Below, in pieces: positions 34,348-43,221 of a DNA stretch of 64,000 nucleotides. The stretch comes from RGIG5612 sp050944475. GTDB lineage: Bacteria > Bacillota > Clostridia > Lachnospirales > Lachnospiraceae. Location: the NCBI GenBank assembly GCA_050944475.1, contig JBMNRD010000005.1:1-64000 (forward strand), written 5' to 3'. The notes under the pieces were generated by a model. The model had not been told where the DNA came from, ran no database searches, and saw only the letters and a list, made by a program, of their open reading frames with translations. Within the stretch, counting starts at the first letter, position 1. Every line of letters starts with the position of its first letter. The translations under genes and the position numbers were made by a program.

Positions 34348-35703
34348 CTACTTGGTTTCGCTATCAGTTTCGGTTTCTGTCTCAGCCTCAGTCTCAGTTT
34401 CAACCTCAGTCTCAGCCTCTGCTTCGGTTTCCTCTTCGACAGCTTCAACAATAACAACATTGTCTTTTACGGCGTCAATTACCTGTTCAAAATTCATATG
34501 ATGATTCTCATATAGATAAAGCCATGTTTCACCGTAGTCTTCCTTGAATTTGTCAAGGTCATCATATTCGTTTGCCTTCATATATTCGGTCAGGGAAGCG
34601 TCAATCTCCTCGGCAGTATGGGTGATGCCGAGATCTTTTGCTACGTGGGCATACATCATAGCCAGTTTCAGCTGAGACTCCGTCTCATTCTTTGCATACT
34701 CATCGGCGTTCTTAAAACCGTAGTAGGTTGCAAGGGTGTCCGCATCAATTCCGTAATACGAGGCGTAATATGCCAGCATGTTGAGTTGATTTTCCATCAT
34801 GCTGTTGTAATGTGTTTCATCATAAGAGGTTACAACCTGCTTTGAAAGGAGAGCCTTCTCTATCATTGCGCGCAATTTAAGCTCATAATAGTAATCTCTT
34901 AAAAACTCCTTCATCTCTTCAACGGTATTCAGCAGGACTTCCTCACCGTATTTTTCGGCGACATATTCTGCGGAATGCTCCTTTATGAAGGCATCGTTAA
35001 GCTCAGGCGCAATTGTCTTATTGCGTCCCTTGATGTTGACGGTAAACACAACGTCGCAACCGGCAAGGTCCGTATTGTGGTAATCCTTGGGAAACACAAG
35101 ATTCAATGCAACCGTGTCACCGATATTGCATCCTACAAGACCGTCATCAAAGCCTTCAATGTATCCGCTTGAGCCTACGGTAATGTCGGTTCCTTCTTCT
35201 CCTGTGGAGCCGCCCTCAAAGGCAACCCCGTCCTTGGTCCCCTCATAAACGATGTGAATGGAATCGCCCTCGGCAACGACACCTTCGGTTTCAACCTCGG
35301 TCGTCGCGAAATGAGTCTGCATTTCTCCAAGGTGCAGCTCAAGCTCTTCTTCAGTCACCTGAACGTCTTCGCGATTGATTTCAAGGGTGGAGTAGTCATC
35401 CATTGTCATTTGAGCAACTGAAGGTACATGGAACCAGCCAAGCTTATATCCCACGAAGCCGACACAGGCAAGGACGATAACAGCGCACACAATAACCGTG
35501 ATAAGCGTGGTGGGGCTGATGCCGGATTTCTTTTTGATAACCGGAGGCTGTTTTTTTGAAGCTTTTGCAGCTTTTTCAACAGCCTTGACTTCCTCATCTG
35601 CGGCATCCTCTTCATCCGTTCCGATTACAGTCTCAACGGTTTCATCTGCATTTTCGGCAACGATTTCGGACTCGTTCTTCAAATTAATGTTTTCTTTACT
35701 CAT
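34348..35703 (-). CDS. membrane-anchored trigger-factor/FKBP-like peptidyl-prolyl isomerase
   Basis: A 451-residue protein. A charged cytoplasmic N-terminus (1-70) precedes a single membrane helix (about 74-98). Outside the membrane lie an FKBP-type isomerase domain (about 145-235: EGDSIHIVYEGTKDG, GYIEGFDDGLVG) and a helical trigger-factor-like C-terminal domain (about 240-420). The last ~30 residues are an almost pure Glu/Thr repeat. The start at 35703 is preceded by GAGAGG; 11 upstream codons are excluded. It probably assists folding of exported proteins at the cell surface, an inferred role relevant to the pilus locus downstream. Confidence 0.85.
   Translation of the reverse strand: MSKENINLKNESEIVAENADETVETVIGTDEEDAADEEVKAVEKAAKASKKQPPVIKKKSGISPTTLITVIVCAVIVLACVGFVGYKLGWFHVPSVAQMTMDDYSTLEINREDVQVTEEELELHLGEMQTHFATTEVETEGVVAEGDSIHIVYEGTKDGVAFEGGSTGEEGTDITVGSSGYIEGFDDGLVGCNIGDTVALNLVFPKDYHNTDLAGCDVVFTVNIKGRNKTIAPELNDAFIKEHSAEYVAEKYGEEVLLNTVEEMKEFLRDYYYELKLRAMIEKALLSKQVVTSYDETHYNSMMENQLNMLAYYASYYGIDADTLATYYGFKNADEYAKNETESQLKLAMMYAHVAKDLGITHTAEEIDASLTEYMKANEYDDLDKFKEDYGETWLYLYENHHMNFEQVIDAVKDNVVIVEAVEEETEAEAETEVETETEAETETETDSETK
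34351..34438 (-). repeat. hexanucleotide repeat coding a Glu-Thr tail
   Basis: Six-base units of the type GAGACT/GAGGCT/GAAACC on the minus strand, coding alternating Glu with Thr, Ala or Val at the C-terminus of the FKBP-like protein. Such tracts can change length by slippage without shifting the frame. Confidence 0.8.
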
Positions 35704-35837
35704 AAAAAATAACCTCTCAATTATTTTGTGCTTCAAATACGCGCAATATTATATCACAATTTATCCGACTGCAAAAGAATAAATCTGTGAATCTTTAATG
35801 AGTTTACATTATTTAGCCGGCAGCAACATTAAAAAGG

Positions 35838-35866
35838 TTGAAAAAAAACCTGTTTGACTGTAGAAT
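35838..35866 (+). promoter_or_regulatory. promoter of tRNA-Leu
   Basis: TTGAAA (35838-35843), a 17-bp spacer and TAGAAT (35861-35866), 12 bases before the mature tRNA. Confidence 0.75.
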
Positions 35867-35878
35867 TTATCAGGTATT

Positions 35879-35959
35879 GCGGATGTGGCGGAATTGGCAG
35901 ACGCGCCAGATTTAGGTTCTGGTGCCCACGGCGTGCAGGTTCAAGTCCTGTCATCCGCA
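35879..35959 (+). tRNA. tRNA-Leu (TAG)
   Basis: An 81-nt class II tRNA with acceptor GCGGATG paired to CATCCGC, anticodon loop TTTAGGT (anticodon TAG), a variable arm and T-loop TTCAAGT. It has its own promoter and terminator. Confidence 0.95.
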
Positions 35960-36009
35960 TTTGGCTAAGGACTTAGTGGTTAATAAAAATATTAAATAAA
36001 GCAAGAATC

Positions 36010-36031
36010 AACACACTCTTGTGTTTTTTTA
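36010..36031 (+). terminator. terminator of tRNA-Leu
   Basis: A short stem, AACAC against GTGTT, with an ACTCTT loop and a seven-T run. Confidence 0.65.
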
Positions 36032-36036
36032 TCGTA

Positions 36037-36774
36037 CTATGCTGTTGTACCGCCGTCTACTACGATATAGGCCCCGGTGATAAAAGAAGCTTCGTCACTG
36101 ACCAAGAAAGAGGCAACAGTCCCGATTTCTTTGGGTTGAGCGCCTCTGCCCAAGGGAGTGATGGATACCGACATTTTGGTAAATTCGGAATCCTCCGGCA
36201 TCATCTCGGAAAAAACGGTTCCCGGACAGATGGCATTGACTCTGATTTGTTTCGGAGCGGCTTCTTTAGCAGAAGATCTGGTCAAAGAGATTACCCCGGC
36301 CTTGGTAGCACCATAGGAAGACAGATGGGGCGTCCCTCCTAAACCACCGATAGAAGATAAGTTAATGATAGAACCGCCTTCTTGCATCAGTTGAAAAGCA
36401 TACTTTGTTGTCAAAAAATAACTCCGAAGGTTGATATTATAGACATCGTCCAAGTGCTCTTTCATATCCATTTCTGCAATAGAAAAGTGTTTGAGAACGC
36501 CTGCGTTATTTACCAAAATATCTAATTTGCCGTAAACTTTAATGGTGGTATCAAAAAGCTTCTTAACATCTTCGTCATCGGTAACATCGGTGCGGACAAA
36601 GGTAGCTTCATAGCCTTGATCTCTGAGTTCTTTTTCAATAGCTTTGCCTTTTTCCTCTCTTCTGCCGCAGAAAATGACTTTGGCTCCATGCTCCAAAAAA
36701 GCTTGTGTAATTCCCAACCCTATACCGGATGTGGAGCCTGTAACGATTGCGACTTTGTTATCCAATTTTCCCAT
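36037..36774 (-). CDS. short-chain dehydrogenase/reductase
   Basis: A 245-residue classical SDR. The cofactor motif is TGSTSGIG (12-19), NNAG is near 88, and the catalytic Ser of NLSSIGG and the YGATK Tyr/Lys pair (about 152-156) are present. The C-terminal GAYIVVDGGTT is typical. It resembles 3-oxoacyl-ACP reductase/glucose dehydrogenase-like members; the substrate is unknown. AAGGAG precedes the start. By eye the gene is more A/T-rich than its neighbours, and it lies alone behind a tRNA-Leu gene, which hints at acquisition by transfer. Confidence 0.9.
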   Translation of the reverse strand: MGKLDNKVAIVTGSTSGIGLGITQAFLEHGAKVIFCGRREEKGKAIEKELRDQGYEATFVRTDVTDDEDVKKLFDTTIKVYGKLDILVNNAGVLKHFSIAEMDMKEHLDDVYNINLRSYFLTTKYAFQLMQEGGSIINLSSIGGLGGTPHLSSYGATKAGVISLTRSSAKEAAPKQIRVNAICPGTVFSEMMPEDSEFTKMSVSITPLGRGAQPKEIGTVASFLVSDEASFITGAYIVVDGGTTA

Positions 36775-36986
36775 GTTCTTTTCTCCTTGTTTTCTTTTAG
36801 ATTAAACAGACTTTTAAAATTAACCTGTTTTTATAATTATACCACCTATAAAAAACTTTTGCCACCGCGAATGTTGCTTCATATTGAACTCACATAAAAA
36901 GTCAACTCTTCTCACCCGGTTTATTTTTTGAGAGATTACGACCGTTTTTGCCCCCCAAATCCTGCCTGTTTGTCTACTTGCCGCAT

Positions 36987-37015
36987 TGACTTTTAATACT
37001 GTGTAATATAAAATT
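36987..37015 (+). promoter_or_regulatory. pyrimidine operon promoter
   Basis: TTGACT (36987-36992), a 17-bp spacer and TAAAAT (37010-37015). The transcript would start near 37022, leaving a leader of only about 55 nt. The rest of the 303-bp gap (36775-37077) contains the SDR promoter region (TATAAT on the minus strand near 36840) and no gene. Confidence 0.7.
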
Positions 37016-37035
37016 AACCAGGTAGAAATCTTTAA

Positions 37036-37055
37036 GCAGGTACAGAGAGACCTGC
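37036..37055 (+). promoter_or_regulatory. PyrR-type RNA-binding hairpin
   Basis: GCAGGT...ACCTGC forms a 6-bp stem around ACAGAGAG. The loop contains CAGAGA, the conserved CNGNGA core of PyrR binding loops of Firmicutes pyr leaders. It lies about 22 bases before the pyrC start, with no antiterminator or terminator between. Confidence 0.7.
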
Positions 37056-37077
37056 AAGATTTGAAAGCGAAGAGAGT

Positions 37078-38277
37078 ATGAACCGGTCGATGTCAGGAGC
37101 AAGTGAATACGCATGCCTCGGCAAAATGGGGACAAACAACCCTTTCCGCTTCGAAATTCTCGAAAACAATTGGATAAAACTGCCCGGTTTTTGCGATGTA
37201 CATGTACATCTGCGGGAACCGGGCTTTTCATACAAGGAGACCGTTTCCATCGGAACCCTTGCCTGTGCACGGGGCGGTTACAGCACGGTGTGTACCATGC
37301 CCAATTTAAATCCTGTGCCGGACTGCCCGGAAGCTTTGAATGTGCAGCTAAGCATTATCGAAAAAGACGCCTGTATCAATGTAATCCCTTACGGGGCAAT
37401 CACCGTGGGGCAGATGGGAAAGGAGATTGCCGACCTTGAAGGATTGGCAGACAAGGTCATCGCGTTTTCCGACGACGGCAAGGGCGTTCAGGATAAAAAC
37501 ATAATGCGCAAGGCCATGCTGCGGGCCAAGGCCTTAGGGAAAATAATAGTGGCGCATTGTGAAGATGATTCCCTGTTAAAGGGCGGGTATATCCACGAAG
37601 GAGACTATGCCGCTGCCCACGGCCACAAAGGCATTTGCTCCGAGAGCGAGTGGAGACAGGTAGCCAGAGATGTGCAGCTTTCAAAAGAGACCGGCTGTGC
37701 CTATCACGTATGCCATGTTTCCTGCAGGGAAAGTGTTGAGATTATCAGAAAAGCCAAGGCGGAAGGTATTGACGTAACCTGTGAGACGGCGCCGCATTAT
37801 CTGATATTCAGCGACAGGGATTTGCGGGAGGACGGCCGGTTTAAGATGAATCCACCTCTTCGCTCGGAGGAGGACAGGCTTGCGTTAATTGAAGGCATTA
37901 AGGACAGCACCATAGACATGATTGCAACAGACCACGCGCCGCACAGCCCGGAAGAAAAGTCCAAAGGCCTAAGGGGCAGTGCCTTTGGAGTTGTAGGAGT
38001 TGAAACGGCATTTCCCGCGATGTATACCTATTTTGTGAGGACGGGCATTATCACTATGGAAAAACTCCTTGATTTAATGGTATTTAATCCCGGAAAGAGG
38101 TTCGGCATTCCGACAGGAGAAGACTACTGCATATGGGATTTGGAGGAAGAATTCGAAGTCGATCCGAAGGAATTCAAATCTATGGGAAGAGCCACACCGT
38201 TTGCGGGAAAAAGATTATTCGGAAGATGTAAAAAGACAGTCTGCAACGGACAGGTTGTTTACGAGGAAAACAAATGA
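37078..38277 (+). CDS. pyrC: dihydroorotase
   Basis: A 399-residue zinc amidohydrolase that closes carbamoyl-aspartate to dihydroorotate. The metal motif is FCDVHVHLREPG (about 37-48), with later His in IIVAHCEDD and HYVCHVS-like segments and the Asp of ATDHAPHSPEE. The length is slightly below the usual ~425. The first ~30 residues are not conserved, and ATG 37126 is an alternative start. It is the first gene of the pyr operon, and its stop overlaps pyrK (ATGA). Confidence 0.93.
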   Translation: MNRSMSGASEYACLGKMGTNNPFRFEILENNWIKLPGFCDVHVHLREPGFSYKETVSIGTLACARGGYSTVCTMPNLNPVPDCPEALNVQLSIIEKDACINVIPYGAITVGQMGKEIADLEGLADKVIAFSDDGKGVQDKNIMRKAMLRAKALGKIIVAHCEDDSLLKGGYIHEGDYAAAHGHKGICSESEWRQVARDVQLSKETGCAYHVCHVSCRESVEIIRKAKAEGIDVTCETAPHYLIFSDRDLREDGRFKMNPPLRSEEDRLALIEGIKDSTIDMIATDHAPHSPEEKSKGLRGSAFGVVGVETAFPAMYTYFVRTGIITMEKLLDLMVFNPGKRFGIPTGEDYCIWDLEEEFEVDPKEFKSMGRATPFAGKRLFGRCKKTVCNGQVVYEENK

Positions 38278-39008
38278 AGCAGTGCATATTTGAGATAAAA
38301 AGTCAAAGGCGGATTGCGCCGGATGTTTTTGAAATGAAGCTTAAGGGCGATACTTCAGACATCACGGCGCCGGGACAATTTGTAAATATTGCAATTGACG
38401 GATTTTATTTAAGAAGGCCCATTTCCGTGTGCGACTGCGAAGAAGGTCTGTTGACGATCATCTATAAAATTGCGGGAAAAGGCACCGAGAAGATGGCCAC
38501 AATGAATGAAGGCGACAAGCTGGATATTCTTACGGGTCTTGGAAACGGCTATGACCTTGCCCGAAGCGGCGACAAGCCGATTCTTCTCGGAGGCGGCACA
38601 GGCGTGCCGCCGATGTATAAGCTTGCAAAGGAACTGACGGCTCTGGGAAAAGATGTGCATGTTGTCCTGGGTTTTAACACCGCGGAAGAGGTATTCTATG
38701 AAAACGAATTCCGCGGCCTGGGATGCAAGGTGGCAGTGACCACTGTTGACGGAAGTTCCGGCACATACGGGCTTGTAACGGATGCGCTCGATGATGACTT
38801 TTCGTATTTCTATGCCTGCGGTCCGGAGCCGATGCTGAAGGCTGTTTACAATGCAACACGGATTGACGGTGAAATGAGTTTCGAGGAGAGAATGGGCTGC
38901 GGTTTCGGCGCATGTATGGGCTGCAGCTGCAGGACATTGACCGGCAGCAAGAGAATCTGCAAGGACGGCCCGGTAATGAGGAAAGAGGAAATACTATGGG
39001 AAGACTGA
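38274..39008 (+). CDS. pyrK: dihydroorotate dehydrogenase electron-transfer subunit
   Basis: A 244-residue FAD/2Fe-2S reductase subunit that passes electrons from dihydroorotate dehydrogenase B to NAD+. FAD-binding LRRPISVCD is near residue 43, the NAD-binding LLGGGTGVPPMY near 103, and the C-terminal 2Fe-2S cysteines CGFGACMGCSC...C near 209. It overlaps pyrC by four bases and pyrD by 13. Confidence 0.95.
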   Translation: MKQCIFEIKSQRRIAPDVFEMKLKGDTSDITAPGQFVNIAIDGFYLRRPISVCDCEEGLLTIIYKIAGKGTEKMATMNEGDKLDILTGLGNGYDLARSGDKPILLGGGTGVPPMYKLAKELTALGKDVHVVLGFNTAEEVFYENEFRGLGCKVAVTTVDGSSGTYGLVTDALDDDFSYFYACGPEPMLKAVYNATRIDGEMSFEERMGCGFGACMGCSCRTLTGSKRICKDGPVMRKEEILWED

Positions 39009-39904
39009 GCGTTAATCTGTGCGGCATAGAGCTGGACAATCCCGTGATTCCCGCCTCCGGAACCTTCGGATACGGGCATGAATTTGCGCAGTTTTATGAT
39101 ATCAACTGTCTCGGGACATTCTCCTTCAAGGGAACCACGAAGGAACCGAGATTCGGCAATGCCGCTCCGAGGATTGCAGAGTGTGCGGCAGGTATGCTGA
39201 ATGCCGTAGGTCTTCAAAATCCGGGAGTTGATGAGGTGATTAAAACAGAGCTTCCGAAGTTAAAGTCTTGCTTTAATAAGCCCGTTATGGCAAATGTCAG
39301 CGGTTTTTCCTTAGAGGAATACGTCCACGTATGCGGCCTTCTTGATAAAGAAGAGCAGGTGGGCTGGCTTGAGGTAAATATCAGCTGCCCGAATGTTCAC
39401 GGCGGCGGCATGACATTCGGAACCGACGCAACGGCTGCGGCTTCTGTTGTAAAGGCCGTAAAAGAAGTGGCCACAAAGCCCGTAATTATCAAGCTGTCAC
39501 CGAATGTTACCGATATCACGGAGATTGCCCTTGCCTGCGAGGAGGCGGGAGCCGACGCAGTCAGTCTGATAAACACTCTTTTGGGCATGCGAATCAACGT
39601 AAAGACCGGGAAGCCGGTTCTGGCAAATACAACCGGCGGCCTTTCGGGGCCTGCCGTTTTCCCGGTAGCGCTTGGAATGGTTTACCGGGTGGCAAAGAAA
39701 GTGAAGATTCCCGTGATCGGCATGGGAGGCGTATCAAGTCCGTCAGATGTTATCGAAATGATGATGGCAGGAGCCACTGCTGTACAAATCGGAGCGGCAA
39801 ACCTTGTAAATCCGTTTGCCGCAAGGGATATAATCGAAGCCCTGCCTGCCGAGATGGATAAATTAGGGATTGAAAATCTTGCCGGCATAATCGGCATCGC
39901 GTAA
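38996..39904 (+). CDS. pyrD: dihydroorotate dehydrogenase B catalytic subunit
   Basis: A 302-residue FMN TIM-barrel (class 1B) that oxidises dihydroorotate to orotate in complex with PyrK. PASGTFGYG is at about 20-28, NISCPNVHGGG near 130, and GMGGVSSPSD near 240. The active-site Cys of NISCPN marks class 1. The ATG 38996 lies inside the end of pyrK, with AGGAAATACT upstream; a longer frame from 38912 is only an overlap artefact. Confidence 0.95.
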   Translation: MGRLSVNLCGIELDNPVIPASGTFGYGHEFAQFYDINCLGTFSFKGTTKEPRFGNAAPRIAECAAGMLNAVGLQNPGVDEVIKTELPKLKSCFNKPVMANVSGFSLEEYVHVCGLLDKEEQVGWLEVNISCPNVHGGGMTFGTDATAAASVVKAVKEVATKPVIIKLSPNVTDITEIALACEEAGADAVSLINTLLGMRINVKTGKPVLANTTGGLSGPAVFPVALGMVYRVAKKVKIPVIGMGGVSSPSDVIEMMMAGATAVQIGAANLVNPFAARDIIEALPAEMDKLGIENLAGIIGIA

Positions 39905-39913
39905 GGAGATAAT

Positions 39914-40624
39914 ATGGCAAAGGACGTAATTGTAGCATGCGACTTCGCGTCAGCCCGGACGGTTTATGATTTTTTGGATAAGTTTGAAGAAAACAAGCCT
40001 TTTGTAAAAATCGGTATGGAGCTGTTCTATGCGGAAGGTCCTGCAATCGTTAAGGAAATCAAGGCGAGGGGCCATAAGATTTTTCTGGACCTTAAGCTTC
40101 ATGATATTCCCAATACGGTAAAAAAGACCATGTCAGTCCTTTCCGGGCTTGACGTAGACATGGTTAACCTTCACGCGGGCGGAGGTGTTCTAATGATGGA
40201 GAGCGCTTTAGAGGGGCTTGCCCGTACAGACGGCATCGGACCTCTTCTGCTTGCAGTAACCCGGCTGACATCTACCGACCAGGAGACGATGGAAAGAGAT
40301 CTCCTCATAGAAAAACCTATTGCCGATGTGATTATTCATTATGCAAAAAATGCCGCAAAGGCAGGTCTTGACGGCGTTGTATGCTCACCGCTTGAGGCAG
40401 GCAAGGTTCACTCGGCCTGCGGAGAGAATTTTCTGACGGTTACTCCGGGCATCAGATTTGCAGACGGAGCGGCCGATGACCAGAAGAGGGTAATGACTCC
40501 AAAGCAGGCCCGAATTGAAGGTTCGGATTACATCGTAGTCGGAAGACCGATTACCCGGGCTGCCGACCCGGTGGCGGCTTATGAAAGATGCATTAAGGAT
40601 TTTTTGGAAGAATATAAACCGTAG
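39914..40624 (+). CDS. pyrF: orotidine-5'-phosphate decarboxylase
   Basis: A 236-residue type I OMP decarboxylase. ACDFASA near residue 8, the catalytic FLDLKLHDIPNTV (Asp-Lys-Asp set) near 58-70, and the phosphate-binding VVGRPIT near 209. AAGGAGAT precedes the ATG. It lies between pyrD and pyrE. Confidence 0.95.
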   Translation: MAKDVIVACDFASARTVYDFLDKFEENKPFVKIGMELFYAEGPAIVKEIKARGHKIFLDLKLHDIPNTVKKTMSVLSGLDVDMVNLHAGGGVLMMESALEGLARTDGIGPLLLAVTRLTSTDQETMERDLLIEKPIADVIIHYAKNAAKAGLDGVVCSPLEAGKVHSACGENFLTVTPGIRFADGAADDQKRVMTPKQARIEGSDYIVVGRPITRAADPVAAYERCIKDFLEEYKP

Positions 40625-40649
40625 GAAGACAAACCGCAAGGAGACAAAT

Positions 40650-41297
40650 ATGAACTTAAAAGAACAGGTTGCAGAAGGGTTGTTATCAATTAAGGCAGTG
40701 TTTTTCCGCCCGGAGGAGCCGTTTATATGGGCCAGCGGAATCAAAAGTCCGGTTTATTGTGATAACAGACTGATTCTTACCGCGCCCAAGGTAAGGGATA
40801 TTGTTGAGAACGGCCTTGTCGCAATTATCAGGGAGAACTATCCTGAAGCACAGGTGCTTATGGGAACATCCACAGCGGGCATTGCCCACGCGGCCATTGC
40901 GGCCCATATCATGGATATACCGATGGGTTATGTGCGGTCAGGCGCAAAAGACCACGGCCGTAACAATCAAATCGAAGGGAAGATTGAACCCGGTCAAAAG
41001 GTTGTGGTTGTGGAGGACTTGATTTCCACAGGCGGAAGCGTTATTGAGGTTGTTGAAGTGCTCCGACAGGCAGGTGCCGAAGTTCTCGGAATCGCTTCAA
41101 TATTTACCTACGGCATGAAAAAGAGCGGGGAAAGACTGGAAGCGGCCAATGTAAAAAATGTTTCTCTGACAGATTTTGACACTGTCGCCAAGGTTGCGGC
41201 AGAGCGGAACTATATAGCACATTCGGACATTGAAAGACTTATTGCATTCAGAAACAATCCGGCAGACGAGAGCTGGATTAACGGAGGAGCAAAATGA
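40650..41297 (+). CDS. pyrE: orotate phosphoribosyltransferase
   Basis: A 215-residue PRTase making OMP from orotate. The PRPP motif VVVVEDLISTGGS is near residue 118, and the flexible loop RSGAKDHG carries the catalytic Lys. The ATG 40650 follows AAGGAGA. The stop overlaps pyrB (ATGA). Confidence 0.95.
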   Translation: MNLKEQVAEGLLSIKAVFFRPEEPFIWASGIKSPVYCDNRLILTAPKVRDIVENGLVAIIRENYPEAQVLMGTSTAGIAHAAIAAHIMDIPMGYVRSGAKDHGRNNQIEGKIEPGQKVVVVEDLISTGGSVIEVVEVLRQAGAEVLGIASIFTYGMKKSGERLEAANVKNVSLTDFDTVAKVAAERNYIAHSDIERLIAFRNNPADESWINGGAK

Positions 41298-42214
41298 GAA
41301 ATGTAATAGATATCGTTGATTTTACCAAGGCGGAGATTGACGAAATAATCACCACAGCGATGGATATTATTGATAAGCCTGAAAAATATGCCGAAAAATG
41401 CAAAGGAAAAAAGCTGGCAACACTTTTCTTTGAGCCTTCCACCAGAACAAGACTCAGTTTCGAGGCCGCCATGTATGAGCTTGGGGGAAAAGTCCTTTCG
41501 GTTACGGACTCGGCCAGCTCATCAGCGGCAAAGGGTGAAAGCGTGGCGGATACCGTGAAGGTTGTCAGTTGTTATGCGGACATTATCGCCATCAGGCATC
41601 CGAAAGAGGGGGCAGCCTACGTCGCGGCAAATAATGCCTCAATCCCGGTAATCAATGCGGGAGACGGCGGACATTGTCACCCGACGCAAACATTTGCGGA
41701 TCTTCTTACAATCTACAGGGAAAAGGGAAAGTTTGACAATCTGACCATCGGACTTTGCGGAGACCTTAAGTTCGGTAGAACCGTTCACTCACTGGTAAAC
41801 GCAATGTCAAGATATGAGGGAATCAAATTTGTTTTGATTTCTCCGGAGGAGCTCAAACTCCCGAGTTACGTTAAGAATGATGTAATTAAGGCGAAGGGCA
41901 TTCCATACGTTCAGACAACCAGCCTTAAAGAGTCCATACCGGAGCTCGACGTTTTATATATGACAAGAGTTCAGCGGGAGCGTTTCTTTAACGAGGAGGA
42001 CTATTTAAGGCTTAGGGATACATACATTCTCGATATAAAGAAGCTTGAAAAAGCCAGGGAAGACCTTTGCATTATGCATCCCCTTCCGCGCGTAAATGAA
42101 ATCAGTGTGGAGGTGGACGCCGATCCGAGAGCCTGCTACTTCAAGCAGGTGATCAACGGGAAATACATGAGAATGACTCTTATTCTCAAACTATTGGAGG
42201 AGGCAGGCAGATGA
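41294..42214 (+). CDS. pyrB: aspartate carbamoyltransferase catalytic subunit
   Basis: A 306-residue enzyme for the first committed pyrimidine step. The carbamoyl-phosphate motif FEPSTRTRLSFE is at about 47-58, HPTQTFAD near 132, and HPLPRVNEI near 266. The gene order PyrB-PyrI and the four-base overlap imply a PyrB/PyrI holoenzyme as in enterobacteria. Confidence 0.95.
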   Translation: MRNVIDIVDFTKAEIDEIITTAMDIIDKPEKYAEKCKGKKLATLFFEPSTRTRLSFEAAMYELGGKVLSVTDSASSSAAKGESVADTVKVVSCYADIIAIRHPKEGAAYVAANNASIPVINAGDGGHCHPTQTFADLLTIYREKGKFDNLTIGLCGDLKFGRTVHSLVNAMSRYEGIKFVLISPEELKLPSYVKNDVIKAKGIPYVQTTSLKESIPELDVLYMTRVQRERFFNEEDYLRLRDTYILDIKKLEKAREDLCIMHPLPRVNEISVEVDADPRACYFKQVINGKYMRMTLILKLLEEAGR

Positions 42215-42627
42215 ATGTAGATTCAATTGAAAACGGAGTGGTTATTGATCATATCATGGCCGGCCAGGGAATGCGTCTTTATAATCTTTTGGGATTGGGC
42301 GATCTGGGCGTGTCCGTGGCCATTATTCAGAATGTTGTCAGCCGGAAGATGGGGAAAAAGGACATAATCAAGATTGCCGCAGATATCGGTGTGGATTATG
42401 ATGTAATCGGTTTTGTAGATCCGTCTGTCACAGTGAACGTCATAAAAGACGGCAAAGTGGTGGAAAAAATGACATTGGAGCTTCCAAAGAAGCTGACAAA
42501 TGTAATCAAATGCAAAAACCCGAGATGCATCACCGTTACCGAACAGGAGCTTCCCCATGTATTCAAGCTGGTTGACAGGGAAAATAAGATTTACAGATGC
42601 ATTTATTGCGAAACCAAAGGACAGTGA
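42211..42627 (+). CDS. pyrI: aspartate carbamoyltransferase regulatory subunit
   Basis: A 138-residue nucleotide-binding regulatory chain. The N-terminal allosteric domain starts ENGVVIDHI. The zinc domain has four cysteines (CKNPRC...CIYC) that contact PyrB. It is slightly shorter than the E. coli chain. Its presence means feedback control of the pathway by nucleotides. Confidence 0.95.
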   Translation: MNVDSIENGVVIDHIMAGQGMRLYNLLGLGDLGVSVAIIQNVVSRKMGKKDIIKIAADIGVDYDVIGFVDPSVTVNVIKDGKVVEKMTLELPKKLTNVIKCKNPRCITVTEQELPHVFKLVDRENKIYRCIYCETKGQ

Positions 42628-42723
42628 TGTTGCCGCAAGATCGGAGACAGCGGTTTTTTCCGTAAAATCAGACGGCAGCTATTTGACAGATGCGTCCGAA
42701 AGACGACACAGATTGGAGTATAA

Positions 42724-43212
42724 ATGAAAAAAGTGGGAGTAATCATGGGAAGCGATACCGACCTTCCCGTTGTAAAAAAGGCAACCGACACACTAAAAGA
42801 GCTGGGTATACCGTTTGAGGCCCACGTGTATTCTGCACATAGAACCCCCGAAGCGGCAAGGAAATTTGCCGTAAATGCCAGAACGAACGGCTTTGGTGTA
42901 ATTATCTGCGCAGCGGGAATGGCTGCTCATCTTGCAGGTGCAATTGCAGCCGAAACTACTCTCCCGGTTATCGGAATCCCCTGTGCAGGCGCCAACCTCG
43001 GAGGGATGGATGCCCTGCTTTCCACAGTACAGATGCCAAGCGGCATCCCTGTTGCGACGGTGGCGATTGACGGGGCAAAAAACGCAGCTCTCTTAGCCGC
43101 CCGGATACTGGCTGTGTCCGACTGGGAACTGGCGGCGGTGCTTGATGAAAGAATGGCGGCAGAGTCGGCGGCAGTCCTTGAAAAAGACGCAGGAATCACG
43201 GAGAAATTATAG
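42724..43212 (+). CDS. purE: N5-carboxyaminoimidazole ribonucleotide mutase
   Basis: A 162-residue class I PurE. GSDTDLPV is at residues 10-17, YSAHRTPE near 40-47 with the catalytic His, and AGMAAHLAG near 67. Class I PurE normally needs PurK, which is not in the window. GGAG precedes the ATG. It opens the purine cluster, 96 bases after pyrI; no convincing promoter is seen in that gap. Confidence 0.95.
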   Translation: MKKVGVIMGSDTDLPVVKKATDTLKELGIPFEAHVYSAHRTPEAARKFAVNARTNGFGVIICAAGMAAHLAGAIAAETTLPVIGIPCAGANLGGMDALLSTVQMPSGIPVATVAIDGAKNAALLAARILAVSDWELAAVLDERMAAESAAVLEKDAGITEKL

Positions 43213-43221
43213 GAGGAAGGT

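Noticed and set aside
36775..37077. Integration or attachment site next to tRNA-Leu/SDR
   Set aside because: No duplicated tRNA 3' end and no integrase gene are present.
42628..42723. Terminator and TTGACA promoter between pyrI and purE
   Set aside because: The stem before TTTTTT is only about 4 bp, and TTGACA at 42683 has no -10 at 16-18 bp, so the two operons may be read through.
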